Positions 47,501-56,109 of a stretch of 64,000 nt of DNA are shown here, piece by piece; position 1 is the first letter of the stretch; each line of letters opens with the position of its first letter. Origin of the DNA: Clytia hemisphaerica (lineage: Eukaryota; Cnidaria; Hydrozoa; Leptothecata; Clytiidae); contig CACVBU010000975.1 of assembly GCA_902728285.1 (NCBI GenBank), positions 462,637-526,636 on the forward strand. The letters are read 5' to 3'. A model generated the notes under the pieces. That model was not told the origin of the DNA. It was given only the letters and a program-made list of their open reading frames with translations, and made no database searches. The position numbers were made by a program, and so were the translations under genes.

Positions 47501-50500
47501 AGTAAAGGTCGAATCTGGTCGAATATTTAGTTTTTAGATAAAAACATGACGCTTCTAGTTATTCTCTTCAACACATGTATAATTCTTTGAACAGGAATTC
47601 TTTGGCGTCGACAGGAAGTGGTACACCTGTTTCTAGTGAATACAACACATCGGACTCTGACTCGGAATGTGAATTTCGTCAGTTTCAAGTTCAACCTCTC
47701 CCACCCGGCTCAACCCTCCAGTCTACGAACAACAGCACGATGAATGATAACAGCCGACCCTTCTCATTGATTTTCACCCGTCTGACTAAAATCGAAAGTG
47801 AACACCGTGATGAATTGGTACGTTGCACTTCTTTGACTTCATTTTTTCAAATGTCCGGTATTCGGATGGCGATTCCATCTTTTACAGTTTTGTTTTTTGT
47901 ATCCCTTACACACAAAAGATATATAGGAGAAAAGATGACTCTTTCTCTTAAGTCTATGCGTACATTGCTTTTACAAGCATTGAGTTTTCTTGTTTTAAAC
48001 CGTTGGGGAGACTTTGATTAACTTTCCACTTGAATTGGGCTTTTATCAATTTATCATATTACCTTCATACCAAAGCCAAACAGATTGTCAGGTAACGCCA
48101 GCTCAAAGCGTCCATCTCTAAAGGCGTAAAGTAGTCGATAGATAGAGCTAACAACCGGGCTAAATTAGAATAATCAATCTTTCCCAAGAAAGAAAAACAG
48201 TGAAGCCATAAGATTTGAGCCACATTTAAAATTTAGTGATACGGCACATAAATTTTACGATAGGGTTTACTTTCAATCCGGAGTTTGTTTGAAAATCACG
48301 TGGGTCGTGCGTTTTGGATGGGAAATAAGTGGCTTACATCCCGCTCCCCCTTAGGGGCTTTAAACTCAATGCGTCAATATCTGGATCATTTTCTGTTCTT
48401 TTTCGTTTTCAGTTAAAACATGTGGAAGAGCTACTATCATCTGCCAAACTTCGCAAAGAGTATCAACAAATCTTTCAAAAGAAAATGGTAAAGATAGATC
48501 TAACATTCTAAAATGGAAAAACATAGGAAGATAGATTTTAGTGGGAACTAATTTTGACGTGTTTAGCGAATTTCCGTAAATTTAGTTCCCACTAAAATTT
48601 AAAATAAATGCCTCCTAATCAAAGTAGCCGAAATGGTCATTATCACTTAGCCTCGTAGACCATATTCTCGACTTTAGTTGAGCTAGAATCTGTCTGTCTG
48701 TATGTATGTCCCAAAACTTTAAGGCAGCCTGGAGACTTCAGAAATTGTCGGATTTGGCTCAAATTTGACACACTTGTTCCTTGGGTGAATGAATATCTGG
48801 GGGTGTTTTTTTCATTTTTCAAAAATTTTGATTTTCGGGGCGTGGGGACGAGTTTTTTTGCCAAAACGACTTCAATAATGAGTTTTAAAGCTGGTATGTT
48901 TTGCCACAATCGGGCCTTCTTGTATAATCAATAATCTTGAATAATCTGAAGCTACTTAAGTTGAGCCCAGTGCGTTGCGCACGATCGACTATGTATTTCT
49001 ACGAGGCTAATTGATAATGACCTATACTATATTAGTACTAGTAATCGTATGGTTTGGAGTGCAATTAACGATTAATCACGAGTAACAAAGGAGAAAATAG
49101 TAATTTGCACGAGTCCGAAGGACGAGTGCAAATTACGGTATTTTCTCCTTTGTTACGAGTTTTCTTTCTTTTCAATTAAAAGAAGCTATTGTAACATAAA
49201 ATTTCTTTGTTCTTTTTTATATTGAAGAAAAAAATGTCTTTGTTTTTATTATATAGTAAAAAAAAGTCTCTGGAGAGAAAAGAATAAGGGGACAAAAGTG
49301 TCCCCCCGCCGAAGAGTGCAAAAAGTGGTAATAGTGCAATTAACGATTAATTGCACTCCTCTAAACCAATCAGATTCGAGTAATTTTGCACGGCTGACGA
49401 TTACTATAATAATATAATCGTATATTTCCCAGGTGAGTTTTAGCATGACCGAATAATAATATAATGTTATTCTATTTAGACGGGTGAGTCGATGGTAGCG
49501 AACGAAAATATGAATAATAATCGAATCCATGATGTTCTTCCTTATGACGTAAGCAATTATCTCTTCTTACTGGATCCATTATTTTTAGTGAAAAATGAAA
49601 ATAAGACAGTCCGAGGTCGTTCAGTTTTGTTTCGTCTATGGAAATTACGTATTCATATCATAGACCAATTCATTGTGTGAGACTAGTGTTAGGTGTTGTT
49701 TCTGGCCATCATATCCAAAATCAAATCTTTGAAAATGATGGTTTTGCCGGGGGTAGGTCCGGTTTGCGAAAAATGGAGATGGTCAAAAAGAGAGGGGTGC
49801 AGATTCCTCTAAACACTAAGCTATTGGTTGAACTTAATAACACAACTATTTCAATTTTTCATATATCATGATATGCATCTTCCGATATTACATCATGGAA
49901 CCAACAGCTAACCAAAAGCTAATTGGTTGCCAGTCACGTAAAATCAGTCAATACGTCACTTCCAACTAATCAGCTGTTGGGTCCATTGAAGACTTTGTAA
50001 TAGTGTATATCATGAATAACTCCCTCCATTCCTCATCTCTGTTAGGACCACCGTATCACGCTGAATCCGAACAATAATTTCGAAGCAGTTGACTACATCA
50101 ACGCAAGCAACATCCAATACACACTGAAAGAGAAACATCTTCTTTCTTTCATCGTTGCACAATCACCTCTCAAACACACTACTAATGCATTCTGGCAGAT
50201 GGTTTGGGAACAAAATGTCACTGTCATCGCTATGTTATCCAAACTGAAGGTATGATGATAGTTTCCTTCAAAAGTTATCTGATATTCCGATGGCGGATTG
50301 GTGGCCGCCTACGCTAAAGCTATAATGGAGTTGGCCGATTTCTCATCGGAAAGGAATGATAGGCGGCTTTTGATTTGCCGCATCCCCAGTCTGGCTCAAC
50401 GGCCCTTGCGTGTAAGCTTGAAACTATTTTGGTTGGATCCGACAATCCCCGAAAACGAGATCAGCGGTGGTTCAGGCCCCCCATTGCAAAATCCTTGGCA

Positions 50501-52663
50501 CGGTCTGGCGAAATTCCGTAATGTAAACCTTCCAGATGTTGAAACTTCTCCCGACCTTTGTTGATCTATATTTTCAAGACTTTTGCTGTACGTATTGCTT
50601 TTCAGAAGGCTTCACTCAACAGTAGCAGTGTTCTTGTATAAGGCATCGTTCTTAAGAGGGTGTTAATAATTGGAGGTGATATGAATCAATAATTCTTTAT
50701 TGTAACTGTTGTTGTTACAGGAAGCAGGTTTTGATCAATGTCATCAGTACTGGCCACAAGAATCGGACAAAGCACCTACATCTTACGGACAGGTGAGTTA
50801 TTGATGATAATAGTGACGTAATGTTTTCTACGGAAAGAACCCGGTTTTTGCCAGTAGTGGCAAATTTTATACAACTTTTGTCTAGTTTAAATTTGTCACT
50901 ACTGGCTAAAACCGGGTAATTTCCGTAGAAAACATTACGTCATGAATATCATGAATTGATGGTAGTAGTGACACGGGAGAGAAATAGACTCTATTTCTCT
51001 GATTAGAAGTGGTGAACATTTTTAAACCCAAATCTTATTTGGAGCTTTACTTTTGCAGAACGGAACCTTTTATTATCTAGGTTTTCAGCTTATTTAATGA
51101 TTTTTGTTTTCCTTCAGGTGACGGTCCGGAAGAATTTCGAAAACAATTTCAATGCATATTCTGTGCGAAGTTTTCAGGTTCAAAACTCATCAACGACTAA
51201 GGTGAATTACCTAACCACTTCCTGTAAAATCCAAACTCCTGAGATTTAATGAATTCTCCTGATGATTAAAATAAGTTCGAAATGGCTCCTTTGAAATGAT
51301 AGGTGTCACTGAGTTTTACCTCGCCAGCCTTTGTATAGGCCATTTCGCAGTTGAAATGGATCATGAGTAATCAGGACTGATTGCGCCCTGATAACGGTTT
51401 CCCGTTGGTTAGACGCAAAAAGAATTTCAAAACATTAGACCAATAGTAAGTCGTTATTAGCGCGCAGTGGTCCTTATTACCCATAACGCTTTGCGGCTGT
51501 GTAATGGCGTATTTAACCACTAGCCCTGTCTAGCCTTATTTTATGGACTGGCTGTATAACAATGGACCTATTTACATTATGATAAGGGGCCAAATTTTAG
51601 CGTTTTTATTTCAATATCAGTGTTATTTAGACAGTTTTTACTGCTATCATATGATATGATAATTCAATTTTTAACAAAATACTTCAATTCTTTAACAAAA
51701 ACTCCACAACAGACTTCGTATTATTTTTATCTCAGTCACGAACAGTATTCCAACTGCAGTACACACAATGGCCGGATGACAAAAGTTCACCAAAATGGTC
51801 CCAACCCTTTATCGGTATGTCTGAGTAACTTATTACTACCTATCATGAAAAAATCTTTTCTCTGATTTGGGGAAATATTTAATCAAATTTTCATCGATAT
51901 TTTTTAACTTTCTTGATCTAGATTGTAAGATGGTAAGTTCCATCAAGAATTTCTGATAACGAATACTCTTCAAAGACATTGTTGTTGACCTACACATCGT
52001 ATCCGAAGCTGTTGAAGTTTTCTACTTTCCTCTTTTCTATAGGCCATTTCACAGTCGAAATGAATCATGGGTAATCAGGACCACCGCGCTTTGATAACGA
52101 CTTTCTGTTGGTCTAATTTTTGGATATTTTTGCGTCTAGCCATTGGGAAGCCATTATGGAGGTACAATCAGTCTTGATTACCCATGATTCATTTCGACTG
52201 TGAAATAGCCTATTGTATTCGGTTTAGAATTCTTGGACGAAATTCAATCGATACGTAAAGTAGCCAGTGAAATGAACGGACTTTCAAAGCAATCCAAACA
52301 ACAACAGCTTTTGGTGCATTGTGAAGATGGCGCGGGGCGTTCTGGGGTGGTGGTCATGGCCGAAATCCTACTGGCAACAATGGAATTAAATGAGGTAATA
52401 AATAAATCACTGAGAGTGAAGAAGATCCACTAATATAGTAATTTTTCGAACCAAAAAAATTATAAACACCCACTACAGGGTAGCAAAATTATGATTAAAA
52501 TCTTGAATTGGTTTTCATCTGTCTTCTCTTTTAGCCGTTGGATATTCCCTTGACGTTGGCGCATTTACGTTCACAACGAATGAAGTTGGTCCGAACAGAG
52601 GAAGAATATATTTTCATTCATCAATTGTTGGCTGACTATCTGAGAAGAAATCGCCTGATTTGA
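29565..52663 (+). CDS. FERM-domain protein tyrosine phosphatase, PTPN14/PTPN21 (Pez) type
   Basis: Twenty-three coding exons join in frame to 771 residues: 29565-29726, 29852-30033, 30463-30560, 31310-31380, 31554-31595, 31930-31955, 35287-35374, 42663-42754, 43932-44019, 44117-44211, 44963-45004, 45955-46018, 46428-46488, 46800-46902, 47595-47817, 48413-48487, 49480-49548, 50046-50249, 50721-50792, 51118-51201, 51736-51814, 52228-52394 and 52535-52663. Residues about 18-315 form a FERM domain (FFGLQYLSKKDKLHWVELDK; YLYYLQLKSMILLGKL). The opening MPLKLGRSNRYS and the C-terminus ending NRLI resemble vertebrate PTPN14/21 closely. A Ser/Asp-rich linker (about 315-480) follows, then the phosphatase domain. 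Pez proteins act at cell junctions and in Hippo signalling. The linker is much shorter than in vertebrate PTPN14 and shows no PPxY motif. Catalytic Cys705 and Arg711 and the WPD loop (659-661) are present, but other active-site residues are changed (see the PTP-domain entry). Introns are swollen by repeats, and intron 6 contains an antisense GPCR gene. Confidence 0.93.
32072..34306 (-). CDS. Class C G-protein-coupled receptor, intronless, nested
   Basis: One uninterrupted 744-codon frame on the strand opposite to the Pez-like gene, wholly inside its intron 6. Residues 1-26 are a signal peptide. About 40-395 is a periplasmic-binding-like ligand domain, with FGYMDAVSASQLAQFLSSES resembling the S-S-P loop of this family. 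About 399-461 is a cysteine-rich linker (Cys 399, 403, 428, 431, 445, 448, 461; CKQCPEGS). About 474-718 holds seven membrane segments. Class C hallmarks are RETPIVKSSNAYLS at the start of TM2 and LAKTQKLMMIF after TM3. Cys540 and Cys626 are placed to form the TM3-loop 2 disulfide. The C-tail is short (about 25 residues). It is related to metabotropic glutamate, calcium-sensing and V2R-like receptors, but the ligand cannot be told. The lack of introns suggests retroposition or a lineage-specific intronless family; no target duplication or poly(A) tract was seen. Confidence 0.92.
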   Translation of the reverse strand: MTKNHQRVLWYIGILFGLLISQCRSSTKRCQPTRTITYGQKYFIVFVPVHDINGNILQTGMDIVITLRAASANYHPLYGMIIMDTCQDYKTLTQQLLTLSTDVDLLREAVPDQCKDVKSCNEAFLNVVGVFGYMDAVSASQLAQFLSSESFGVIVKIDKEKNDKDANYYDISLLESFSNLVLVPDITPIEILNFLIKRNKWTRVLAIVSDTVSQKQLESQLKDLCVSYMYLSPLSIHDGINKKRLTRMVKDNTTDNTTSEFDAIIVWSGSYLVGFHLLAHLKYLPPVVINWNTYRVFYIKYQQHLKVYTISDIELDRTRFQNLMFQQARKDPWVLQHLMKTNQKLEGLTLHWQDTFYNMFRNFIIHHMLRDKPIISGDYLFSKMNPKERQSILDSSLNCHLDCGPGYHPIWQTTYNVSHYDKVRTKTCKQCPEGSVKDSIGDEQCSTCDNLSRPNQNQTECIYKDFIYIKAGGKVAIFIYCFTLPAVLVTCFFLIIFVRYRETPIVKSSNAYLSCMQLIVHLMLFLSLILFIEKPNKTSCVLAFAGIGFLLTTLISIILAKTQKLMMIFFATRKMQQKEITLTSLVEKMIIAGSMMIHLIFTLTTLIISEPHITEIIKLDRVYYACSYKHLTYQLVFIWLMTALCCFQAYHARRLPSLYSKSKLVFYTMVLFVLILSLILLPINVVHHEDPTELALATFQFIFCLNFISMMVLFSYDVWFIITKPERNTKEAFYSQLLKIKSED
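36103..41183. mobile_element. 5-kb compound foldback element in Pez intron 7
   Basis: The outer arms, about 36103-36590 and 40690-41183, are long inverted copies (shared GGGCTATCTTCAAATCATGC and about 480 bp beyond). Inner arms, about 36625-37900 and 38130-39345, are also inverted copies centred near 37986. A third unit at about 39590-40670 repeats the start of the inner left arm in direct orientation. Within the arms a unit of about 180 bp is tandemly repeated (near 37230, 37411, 37590 and 37770). Each unit contains CAGTGATAGT...CTGGA and a CCGCCATTATGGAA phrase. ORFs of 67-83 codons appear in mirror-image pairs and only reflect the repeat. No transposase frame is seen. It explains most of the 7.3-kb intron. 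Confidence 0.88.
41316..41774. repeat. Inverted-repeat element packed with GAACGTTC motifs
   Basis: Ends are inverted copies (TGTGTCATCACAAGC, then AACTTTAAATAC versus GATTTGAAGTAC). The interior from about 41370 to 41740 is a dense series of GAACGTTC and near-matches; by eye at least eight are perfect 8-mers. GAA-nn-TTC is the heat-shock-element core spacing, which may be a coincidence of a simple repeat. Confidence 0.8.
41915..42096. repeat. MITE with CAGTTGACGCTCT ends, copy 1
   Basis: 182 bp, inverted ends CAGTTGACGCTCTTCTAATT against AATTAGAGAGCGTCAACTG, flanked by TA on both sides. Interior ATTCGAT-type words recur. The CAGT.. end and TA duplication fit a pogo/Tigger-like Tc1/mariner family. 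A close copy is at 47192-47348 and a diverged one at 43326-43496. Confidence 0.9.
42370..42627 (+). repeat. Dispersed repeat abutting Pez exon 8
   Basis: Matches both ends of the minus-strand copy at 16658-17065. It ends CCAGGGTATATAAAGG about 35 bp before the start of exon 8 at 42663, so it borders the branch-point and polypyrimidine region of that acceptor. Confidence 0.65.
42813..42965. repeat. MITE with CCTTATCGGGGAAAACTTCG ends
   Basis: 153 bp, inverted ends CCTTATCGGGGAAAACTTCG/CGAAGTTTTCCCCGATAAGG, flanked by TA on both sides (42811-42812, 42966-42967). Inner words 'GGGGAAAA.TTCGTC' recur. It starts 58 bp after exon 8. Confidence 0.9.
43326..43496. repeat. Diverged CAGT-ended MITE
   Basis: 171 bp, ends CAGTCGAAACTCTCTGATTC against GAATTAGAGAGAGTTGACTG, with TA at 43324-43325 and 43497-43498. 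Same superfamily as 41915-42096 and 47192-47348. Confidence 0.85.
43684..43754 (-). tRNA. tRNA-like sequence, probably a pseudogene
   Basis: 71 nt that fold as a cloverleaf on the minus strand. The acceptor stem is GGACCCG/CGGATCC with one mismatch, the D arm GCTC-GAGC with a GGTA loop, the anticodon stem ATGCC/GGCAT, and the T arm GTGAG/CTCGC with loop TTCGAGT. A- and B-box-like sequences are present, and a TTTT run follows a few bases after the 3' end. The anticodon loop CGGAAAT would read GAA (Phe), but position 33 is G rather than the invariant U and there is an extra base before the anticodon stem. That makes a functional tRNA doubtful; a tRNA-derived SINE head or pseudogene is more likely. 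It lies in intron 8 of the Pez-like gene. Confidence 0.5.
44498..44836. repeat. Pair of direct repeats about 290 bp apart
   Basis: A stretch of about 44 bp containing TTAGTTTTTAA and ATTAGATT occurs at 44498-44541 and again, with a few changes, at 44791-44836. It may mark a small duplication or a mobile unit; function unknown. Confidence 0.5.
45046..45254. repeat. MITE with CTTTAGGCGTACAAACTTTC ends, copy 2
   Basis: 209-bp relative of the 320-bp copy at 17532-17851, with TA on both sides (45044-45045, 45255-45256). It lies about 40 bp after exon 11 of the Pez-like gene. The overlapping 143- and 76-codon minus ORFs are read through it. Confidence 0.9.
45298..45577. repeat. MITE with CTCTCGGGTACCTAATAGCC ends
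   Basis: Inverted ends CTCTCGGGTACCTAATAGCC and GGCTATTAGGTACCCGAGAG, TA flanks at 45296-45297 and 45578-45579. The interior has repeated GGGGG.TTGGAATAAG units. A truncated relative begins at 58057. Confidence 0.9.
46081..46342. repeat. MITE with GACCATGTTCAGACGTTAC ends
   Basis: 262 bp, inverted ends GACCATGTTCAGACGTTAC against GTAACGTCTGAACATGGGC, flanked by TA. CGTTCCGAAACG-type words recur inside and explain the overlapping ORFs on both strands. It lies in intron 12 of the Pez-like gene, between exons 12 and 13. Confidence 0.88.
47192..47348. repeat. MITE with CAGTTGACGCTCT ends, copy 2
   Basis: 157 bp; close copy of 41915-42096 with an internal deletion; TA flanks at 47190-47191 and 47349-47350. 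Confidence 0.9.
47389..47568. repeat. MITE just upstream of Pez exon 15
   Basis: Inverted ends of about 30 bp, with GAAGCGTCATGTTTTTAT as the shared core. The right end lies 26 bp before the exon at 47595, so the splice branch-point region is in or next to the element. Confidence 0.8.
48535..48599. repeat. Short inverted repeat after Pez exon 16
   Basis: TTTTAGTGGGAACTAA is mirrored by TTAGTTCCCACTAAAA with about 30 bp between. Too short to assign to a family. Confidence 0.65.
48635..49022. repeat. 388-bp inverted-repeat element
   Basis: Ends GGTCATTATCA...AGCCTCGTAGA and TCTACGAGGCTAATTGATAATGACC are inverted copies. The interior has a short CTGT/ATGT simple repeat near 48689. No transposase. 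Confidence 0.75.
49051..49367. repeat. Inverted-repeat element with internal hairpin
   Basis: Ends GGTTTGGAGTGCAATTAACG and the inverted TTGCACTCCTCTAAACC are mutually inverted. Inside, 49078-49160 forms a second palindrome (CGAGTAACAAAGGAGAAAAT..., mirrored around GAGTCCGAAGGACGAG). Confidence 0.75.
50813..50942. repeat. Palindromic MITE, copy 1
   Basis: Arms start TGACGTAATGTTTTCTACGG and mirror at CCGTAGAAAACATTACGTCA; about 55 bp each. A derivative with an internal deletion is at 54030-54104. It starts 20 bp after exon 19. Confidence 0.88.
51337..51509. repeat. Degraded GGCCATTTC-ended MITE
   Basis: The left end GGCCATTTCGCAGTTGAAAT is flanked by TA. The right end CTTATTACCCATAACGC...AATGGCG is a diverged mirror, again followed by TA. 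Older relative of 52042-52210. Confidence 0.65.
52042..52210. repeat. GGCCATTTC-ended MITE abutting Pez exon 22
   Basis: 169 bp, inverted ends GGCCATTTCACAGTCGAAAT against ATTTCGACTGTGAAATAGCC, TA flanks. Its right end is 17 bp before the exon at 52228, leaving only a short acceptor tract outside the element. Confidence 0.88.
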
Positions 52664-52794
52664 TAATGGTGTGTGGTGCTGTTGCGTGAGCGATCAAGAT
52701 GGTGAAAACTTAGAGGCTAAAGTTAGTAGAAAATCGATTCGATTTGAAATCTAGATCAATTTAGCCAGTTGCCTTGCTTACATATACACACCAT

Positions 52795-52800
52795 AATAAA
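52795..52800 (+). terminator. Probable poly(A) signal of the Pez-like gene
   Basis: AATAAA 132 bp after the stop codon, in a plausible 3' UTR. Later candidates are also possible. Confidence 0.45.
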
Positions 52801-54880
52801 GCTAAAGCTTCTTCATAGCTTGTTGGTTTCGGATGATATTTGTTCAAGCAAAATGAAACCCCAGCGAGACAATATGTGTAAACCCATAGTAGTATATACT
52901 AAGGCAAACCACAATATTTCATTTCGTGGGTATCTTAGCTTAGTAACACCCATATGATTACAGGACCCCTTCACTAGGCTTTACCAAAAGTGCTTTGGCT
53001 ACAATTTTATAGGTAATTCTTGGCTTACACCTATCACACCTATCCACTGGTACAGAACCGAGAAACTTATATGAGTGACATTCGCTGGGTTAACTCCCCT
53101 TTTTCTCTAGACTAGTAAACCACGTCGTTATATTTCGCTGCAGCTTACGCTTGCATTGGTTTCACTACCTTCGCTGAACCAAAAACCTCTCTTCTGCTGC
53201 AATTTATCTTTTCGTAAGAATTTTTTATAAGCCCTATTCCTGCGTTCCTGTGTCCAAGGAAAGGCAGATGCTCGCTAGTCTATTTTTTTTTGTGAATCAG
53301 CCAAAGTATACCGTAGAGATTTTATTGAAATAAGGCATAGTTTAAAGATAGGGAAATATTATTATTTATTTCCAATCCAGCTAGCATATTTAACCAAAGA
53401 ATATATTATTAGAATGAATTTGATTTTAAATGAAGTATAAACTCAATAACGGACAGTAAATATTTTTTTTCTATTTTGAGTGATTTTAGTAAGATTTTGT
53501 AAATTTATTTTCGTATTTTAATTTTTCAAATGTAACATTTCTAATTTTTGTTTTTATCCGATGCAAACTTTTATTTCTACTGGCAGGGTGCTTACCTCTC
53601 GTTTTGTTGATTTAGCGAATCAGAAGATTAAGAATTTACATGTTTAAGCTGTGCTCCATCGAGATGCTGCGGTTGATAAATTTGATCTCTTGTTTGGTTT
53701 CGTTTTTTGGACTAACTCATTGAAGTTGAAGGTATTTCCTGAGGGAAGGTGCTTGAAGCGATTTTCTTGGCAGATACAGCTATTTATTTCTCATCCCCAA
53801 CTCAACAAATGAGTAACTTAGATTTGATACTCTGATCTATCATTGGTAACTGGGAGCTGATAGTAGGTGCGGCACGACTCAACCTCAGCATTCGAACCCC
53901 CGGGTCTAGCGTCAATAGAAAAGGGAGCGGACTTCCTCATTTCCACCTTTCGCTTACAGCCAACTGATGAATTTACTTCTTAATTATTTATCATCTAAGA
54001 TAGAGAATTTAAGCAATTCATAACATTTATGACATAATGTTTTCTACGGAAAGACCCCGGTTTTTGCCAGTAGTGGCAAATTCTAAAAACATTACGTCAT
54101 GAATATCATGAATTGTAATAGATGCTCACACCTTGAGGTTTTACTTTGCTTATCTGATTTAAGATGAAATATTTGTTTCTAGCACCTTTGGTGCTTTAAA
54201 TTCAATGGACTAAATTATCTTTTCTTTAATATCGTTTTTACTGAGGGAAATTTTGTTTTTTTTGGGTAGAATTTTAGGATGGTTTTATAAATATCATATT
54301 TTTGTACTTGTTTTGTATAATTTATTATGAATTATTCTTATTTGTATACATATCATATACATAACTCGAATTTTAATTTCTCTCGATGAAAATATATATT
54401 CAATATTTCAGAAAAAAGGTTGAGTAAAGTCTAAACCAAGCTCTATCCGATCTATCGATCAAAAATTATCGAGAACAAAAACATTGCTTGCGAAAACGAA
54501 AGTGACACAAAAACAGACTTTTGTGTAGCAAATGAATCACGATATTAACACCCCTGTATATTCTGTGTCTCAAATAGATAAATTGGGTGCCTGACTGATT
54601 TTGAAAATATTGGGCGGATCTTGGCTTAAAACACTGCTAAGATACTACAAAAGTATTTAATGAAATCAGCTAGTTCATAATAATAAGTTCAAGGTTAGAA
54701 TTAATTTGATCAAATAGGCTAATATTTCTTCCCCTCCATTTTTCTTGTACTAAATGGACCGGAAACATGGATTGCAACTTTTGAGGAAACATTACTGATG
54801 GTCCTAGCGTCACTGAGATATGTAGAAGATTTTGATTATTATATGTAAGACTACGGTGGCCCAAAAGGGTCAACGAATCT
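52801..54880. other. Intergenic, no gene; one MITE remnant
   Basis: AT-rich. At 54030-54104 lies an internally deleted copy of the palindromic MITE seen at 50813-50942. A short stretch near 53890-53915 (ATTCGAACCCCCGGGTCT) resembles a tRNA T-arm, but no cloverleaf could be built. No gene is seen. Confidence 0.5.
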
Positions 54881-55102
54881 TTTTTTAGTACTAATCTTTG
54901 TTTTTAGTACTAATCTTTGTTTTTCAGTACTAATCTTTGTTTTTTTAGTACTAATCTTTGTTTTTTTAGTACTAATCTTTGTTTTTGTACTAATCTTTGT
55001 TTTTTTAGTACTAATCTTTGTTTTTTTAGTACTAATCTTTGTTTTTAGTACTAATCTTTGTTTTTCAGTACTAATCTTTGTTTTTTTAGTACAAATCTTT
55101 GA
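54881..55102 (+). repeat. 20-bp minisatellite, array 1
   Basis: About eleven units of TTTTTTAGTACTAATCTTTG with length variation in the T-run (18-21 bp). It ends directly before ATTTTACAGCTTCAGCTGAC, the start of the transposase unit. The same order occurs at 62446-63065, so the array belongs to the element or was carried with it. Confidence 0.93.
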
Positions 55103-56109
55103 TTTTACAGCTTCAGCTGACGGCTAAATTATTTCGGCACCGGTATTTATCACATTCTCATTCTGTGTATTTTGCAGACCGATTTTTTTACTTTGCGTCT
55201 TTTAACAATGATATCGGATAGGATGGGATATCATGCAATGTGGCACCAATTACGTATTTTCCGGGGTCTTTTTGTGTCTCGCAAACGTGTAATGGAAATG
55301 GCGAAAGAAGTCAACCCACAAGCTGTCAATTGCGACGTCGAACCCGGAAATTAAAAAGGAGAGTATACAACTCTCTTGGTCCAAATGGTTGCTGGCATTT
55401 CGATGGATATGACAAATTGAAGCCTTTTGGTTTCCCAATTCACGGATGCATAGATGGTTACAGTCGAAAGCTGATCTGGTTAAGGTTACTTCCATCGAAC
55501 AATGACCCAATACGAATAGCTTCTATTTTAGTAGGTAAAATTCATGAAAATGGATTCGTTCCCTTGCGTCTTCGAACAGATTGCGGTACAGAGAATGTTA
55601 TTGCTGCCGCCATGCAGTCTTACTTAAGACGGAATCATGACGATGAGTTTTCTGGCATGAAAGCTCATATATATGGAACATCACACAACAACCAGCGAAT
55701 TGAAGCATGGTGGTCATAGTTACGAAAATCTCAGACAAGTTTTATGATTCAGTTTTTCCAAACACTTGTGGATGAAATCTACAATCCCGAAGATCCTTTG
55801 CATAAAGCTTGTGCATGGTATTGCTCCCAGCCCTTAATCAAAAATAATCTTGAGGAGTTCATGGAGCATTGGAATTCTCATTACATCAGGAATTCCCATT
55901 TCTCAGAAGTCAATGGTCGACCAAACTCCCTTTACGTTTTTCCAAAACATGGGAAAACAGACCAAAAAATTCCAGTGGACAACGATGACCTTTTAGAAAT
56001 TGAATGGTATGTGAACAATTCATTAGATGAAGATTCTGAATCCGATTGTTATTTTGAATACTTTGATCACGTCATGAATGAATTAAACTTACGTAGAGAA
56101 TTAACCTAA
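55103..56109 (+). pseudogene. DDE (integrase-core) transposase, copy 1, broken
   Basis: Nearly identical to copy 2 at 63066-64000. The frame opens at ATG 55208 (MISDRMGYHAMWHQL), is lost near 55330 where a 2-bp length difference to copy 2 occurs, resumes in another frame with the core WHFDGYDKLKPFGF, and meets a TAG at 55717-55719 where copy 2 has CAG. The frame then continues to a stop at 56107-56109 (EWYVNNSLDEDSESDC...). The integrase-type core has Asp in WHFD, Asp in RTDCGTEN and Glu in NNQRIEA. Proteins with this GPN.(C/L)WH(F/I)DG...(I/V)HG..DG(Y/F)SR pattern are common in cnidarian and fish genomes under the label integrase core domain; the exact transposon class is not certain. An AG acceptor-like site precedes the frame. 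Confidence 0.85.

Larger units (their letters stand above)
48413..52663 (+). other. PTP catalytic domain exons of the Pez-like gene
   Basis: Eight exons code residues about 480-771. Conserved parts are the phosphotyrosine-loop region ending PYDDHRITL (525-533), DYINASNI, WPD at 659-661 in the mobile loop, and the signature loop HCEDGAGRSG (704-713) with Cys705 and Arg711. Departures from active PTPs are these: the usual KNRY is NNRI (517-520), the signature loop has Glu706 and Asp707 where Ser and Ala are standard, and the Q-loop QTxxQY is RTEEEY (749-754), losing both glutamines. The carboxy-end LLADYLRRNRLI fits the PTPN14/21 terminus. I infer weak or no phosphatase activity, though the Cys-x5-Arg core remains. 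Confidence 0.8.

Noticed and set aside
50298-50564. 88-codon ORF in Pez intron 18
   Set aside because: Not in frame with flanking exons, no acceptor/donor pair; exon 18 joins exon 19 directly in phase 0 without it.
53850-53950. Possible tRNA or SINE fragment (T-arm-like ATTCGAACCCCCGGG)
   Set aside because: No A box or cloverleaf could be built around it.
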